Shown: one piece after another, positions 8,857 to 10,000 of the stretch
How the letters are laid out: each line of letters begins with the position of its first letter
Numbering within the stretch: position 1 is the first letter of the stretch
Assembly: GCF_042767895.1 (NCBI RefSeq)
Contig: NC_091550.1
Location: 40,894,035-40,904,034 of the forward strand
Reading direction: 5' to 3'
From: Penaeus vannamei
Taxonomy: Eukaryota; Arthropoda; Malacostraca; Decapoda; Penaeidae
DNA length: 10,000 nt
Position numbers and translations under genes: made by a program
The notes under the pieces: generated by a model
What the model saw: the letters and a program-made list of their open reading frames with translations, nothing else
Told to the model about the DNA's origin: nothing
Database searches by the model: none

Positions 8857-9471
8857 CCGACATTTTTCCTTTGATCTTTTTTCTTACAGATTTACTCTTC
8901 CCTCCCTCTCTCCTCTTTTAATTCCTTTCTCTTCGTTTTCCTCTTTCTGTGTCTTCCCTTGCCAACATTTTCCTTCGTTTTTCTTCCCTCTCCCTCTCTT
9001 TCTATTACTTTCCCTTATTTCCTTCTCTTTCTATCTCTTCCTTATTCAACACATTTCCTCGCTTTTTTTCATTCTCTCTCTCGCTCTCTCTCTATCCTTT
9101 TCTGTTCTTTTCTTTTCTCTCTTTCTATTCCCTATCCAACAATTTTCCTCGTGTTTTTTTTTTTCTCTTTTCCCTTCCTCTCTCTTTATTCCTTTCTCTT
9201 ATTTTCTTCTTTCTCCATTTTATCGCTGCCAGACATTCTCCATCGCTTCTTCCTCTAATTATCTTTCTTTTCCTTTCTCTTTTTTCCATCTTTTCTCCTC
9301 TTTCCATCTCCCAGCTCGACATTTTCCCTCGCTCTTTTCTTGCCTCTCTCTCTTTCTCCCTTTCTATCCTCGCTCTTCTCTTTTCTCTCTCTCTTTCTCT
9401 TCCCTCTCTCTCTCTCTTTCTATTATTTTTCTTTCTTTTCTCCTCTTCCCATCTCCCAGCCCGACATTTTC

Positions 9472-9557
<86 letters not shown>

Positions 9558-10000
9558 CTCCCTCCCTCCCTCCCTCCTCCCTCCCTCCCCCCCTCCCTTC
9601 CCCCTCCCTCCCCCCCCCCTCTCCCACCTTCCCTCCCTTCCTCCCTCTCCCTCCCTCCCCCCCTCCCTCCCTCTCCCTCTCCCCTCTCTATTCCCCCCCT
9701 TCCCTCTCTTTTCTTTTCTCCTCTTCCCCCAACCTCTCCCAGACATTTTCCCTCCCCCTCCCCCCCCTCCCTTCCCTTCTCCCTCTCCCTCTCTCTCTCT
9801 GTTCCTCTTCCTTCTTTTCTCCTCTTCCCCCAACCTCTCCCCGACATTTTCCCCTCGCTCGTCTTCCTCTCTCCCCATCCCACCTCCCTCTCCCCCTCTC
9901 CTCTCTCTATTCCTCTTCCTTCTTTTTCTCCTCTTCCCCCAACCTCTCTCCCGACATTTTCCTCGCTCGTCTTCCCTCTCCCTCCCCCCCCCTCCTCCCT
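8857..10000. repeat. Degenerate ~85-110-bp minisatellite with CCGACATTTTCC core
   Basis: Hidden in pyrimidine-rich sequence, a core CCGACATTTTCC with a frequent TCGCTC tail recurs near 8857, 8962, 9046, 9136, 9229, 9315, 9461, 9739, 9841 and 9951. Variants include CCAACATTTTCC, CAACACATTTCC, CCAACAATTTTCC and CCAGACATTCTCC. Spacings are 105, 84, 90, 93, 86, 146, 278, 102 and 110 bases. The sequence before each core is also conserved in later units (TTTCTCCTCTTCCC, then CATCTCCCAG or CCAACCTCTCC). The two long spacings contain the CT and CCCT expansions. The array reaches the window end and probably continues. The 252- and 151-codon minus-strand frames across it are Arg/Glu/Gly repeat translations. 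Confidence 0.85.
9474..9700. repeat. (CT)n and (CCCT)n expansion inside the minisatellite
   Basis: About 40 CT units (9474-9554) are followed by CCCT, CCCTCC and C-rich runs to about 9700. They sit between the 9461 and 9739 copies of the CCGACATTTTCC core and account for the 278-base spacing there, against about 85-110 elsewhere. The C-rich part is G-rich on the minus strand. Confidence 0.93.

Noticed and set aside
9125..9883. 252-codon minus-strand Arg/Glu/Gly-rich frame
   Set aside because: It is the translation of polypurine strand repeats. Overlapping frames in other phases look the same, so there is no evidence of selection for this one.

Overview
This is a eukaryotic, almost gene-free window dominated by simple sequence repeats. 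Long (CT)n/(GA)n, (TCTA)n, (TA)n, (TCTG)n, (GACA)n, TAG/TAA and AAT/GAT arrays, degenerate polypyrimidine tracts and at least three minisatellites fill most of the 10 kb. No bacterial-style operon, tRNA, rRNA or CRISPR structure is visible. This density and mix of microsatellites, together with the style of the two transposon fragments, fits a penaeid shrimp or another decapod crustacean. That assignment is an inference from known repeat-rich genomes and is not proven by the sequence.

Layout: 1-340 unique lead-in, then a (CT)n block; 340-690 AT-rich unique sequence; 690-1740 C/T-rich sequence ending in a CTCCTC/CTGGCTCGC minisatellite, with a small unique island at about 1000-1130; 1741-2507 the only protein-like segment, read as the 5' flank and N-terminal part of a non-LTR retrotransposon ORF1 (gag-like) protein that runs into a (CT)n expansion; 2508-2757 CT then TCTA repeats; 2758-2949 a compact inverted repeat whose arms carry a hammerhead-ribozyme-like core; 2950-3720 TCTA, CT and T-rich sequence; 3880-4145 a 66-bp minisatellite; 4398-4564 a (TC)n-(TA)n compound repeat; 4620-5167 TAG/TAA repeats; 5168-5400 a unique island; 5401-6080 TCTG, GA and GACA repeats around a second unique island (5682-5860); 6080-6870 A-rich, C-rich and T-rich sequence; 6870-7740 AAT/GAT repeats; 7865-7980 a unique island; 7980-8560 polypyrimidine; 8857 to the window end a degenerate minisatellite of about 85-110 bp built round a CCGACATTTTCC core and split by secondary CT and CCCT expansions.

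No intact host gene can be supported. Nearly all long open frames are translations of repeats: poly-Leu/Ser from CT, Arg/Glu from GA, Ile/Val or Thr/Ile from TAG/TAA, Ile/Met/Asn from AAT. The items most worth following are the hammerhead-like motif at 2862-2904 with its inverted partner (probably Penelope-like retroelement termini), the truncated ORF1 fragment, and the hidden minisatellite organisation under the 8.8-10 kb polypyrimidine region.
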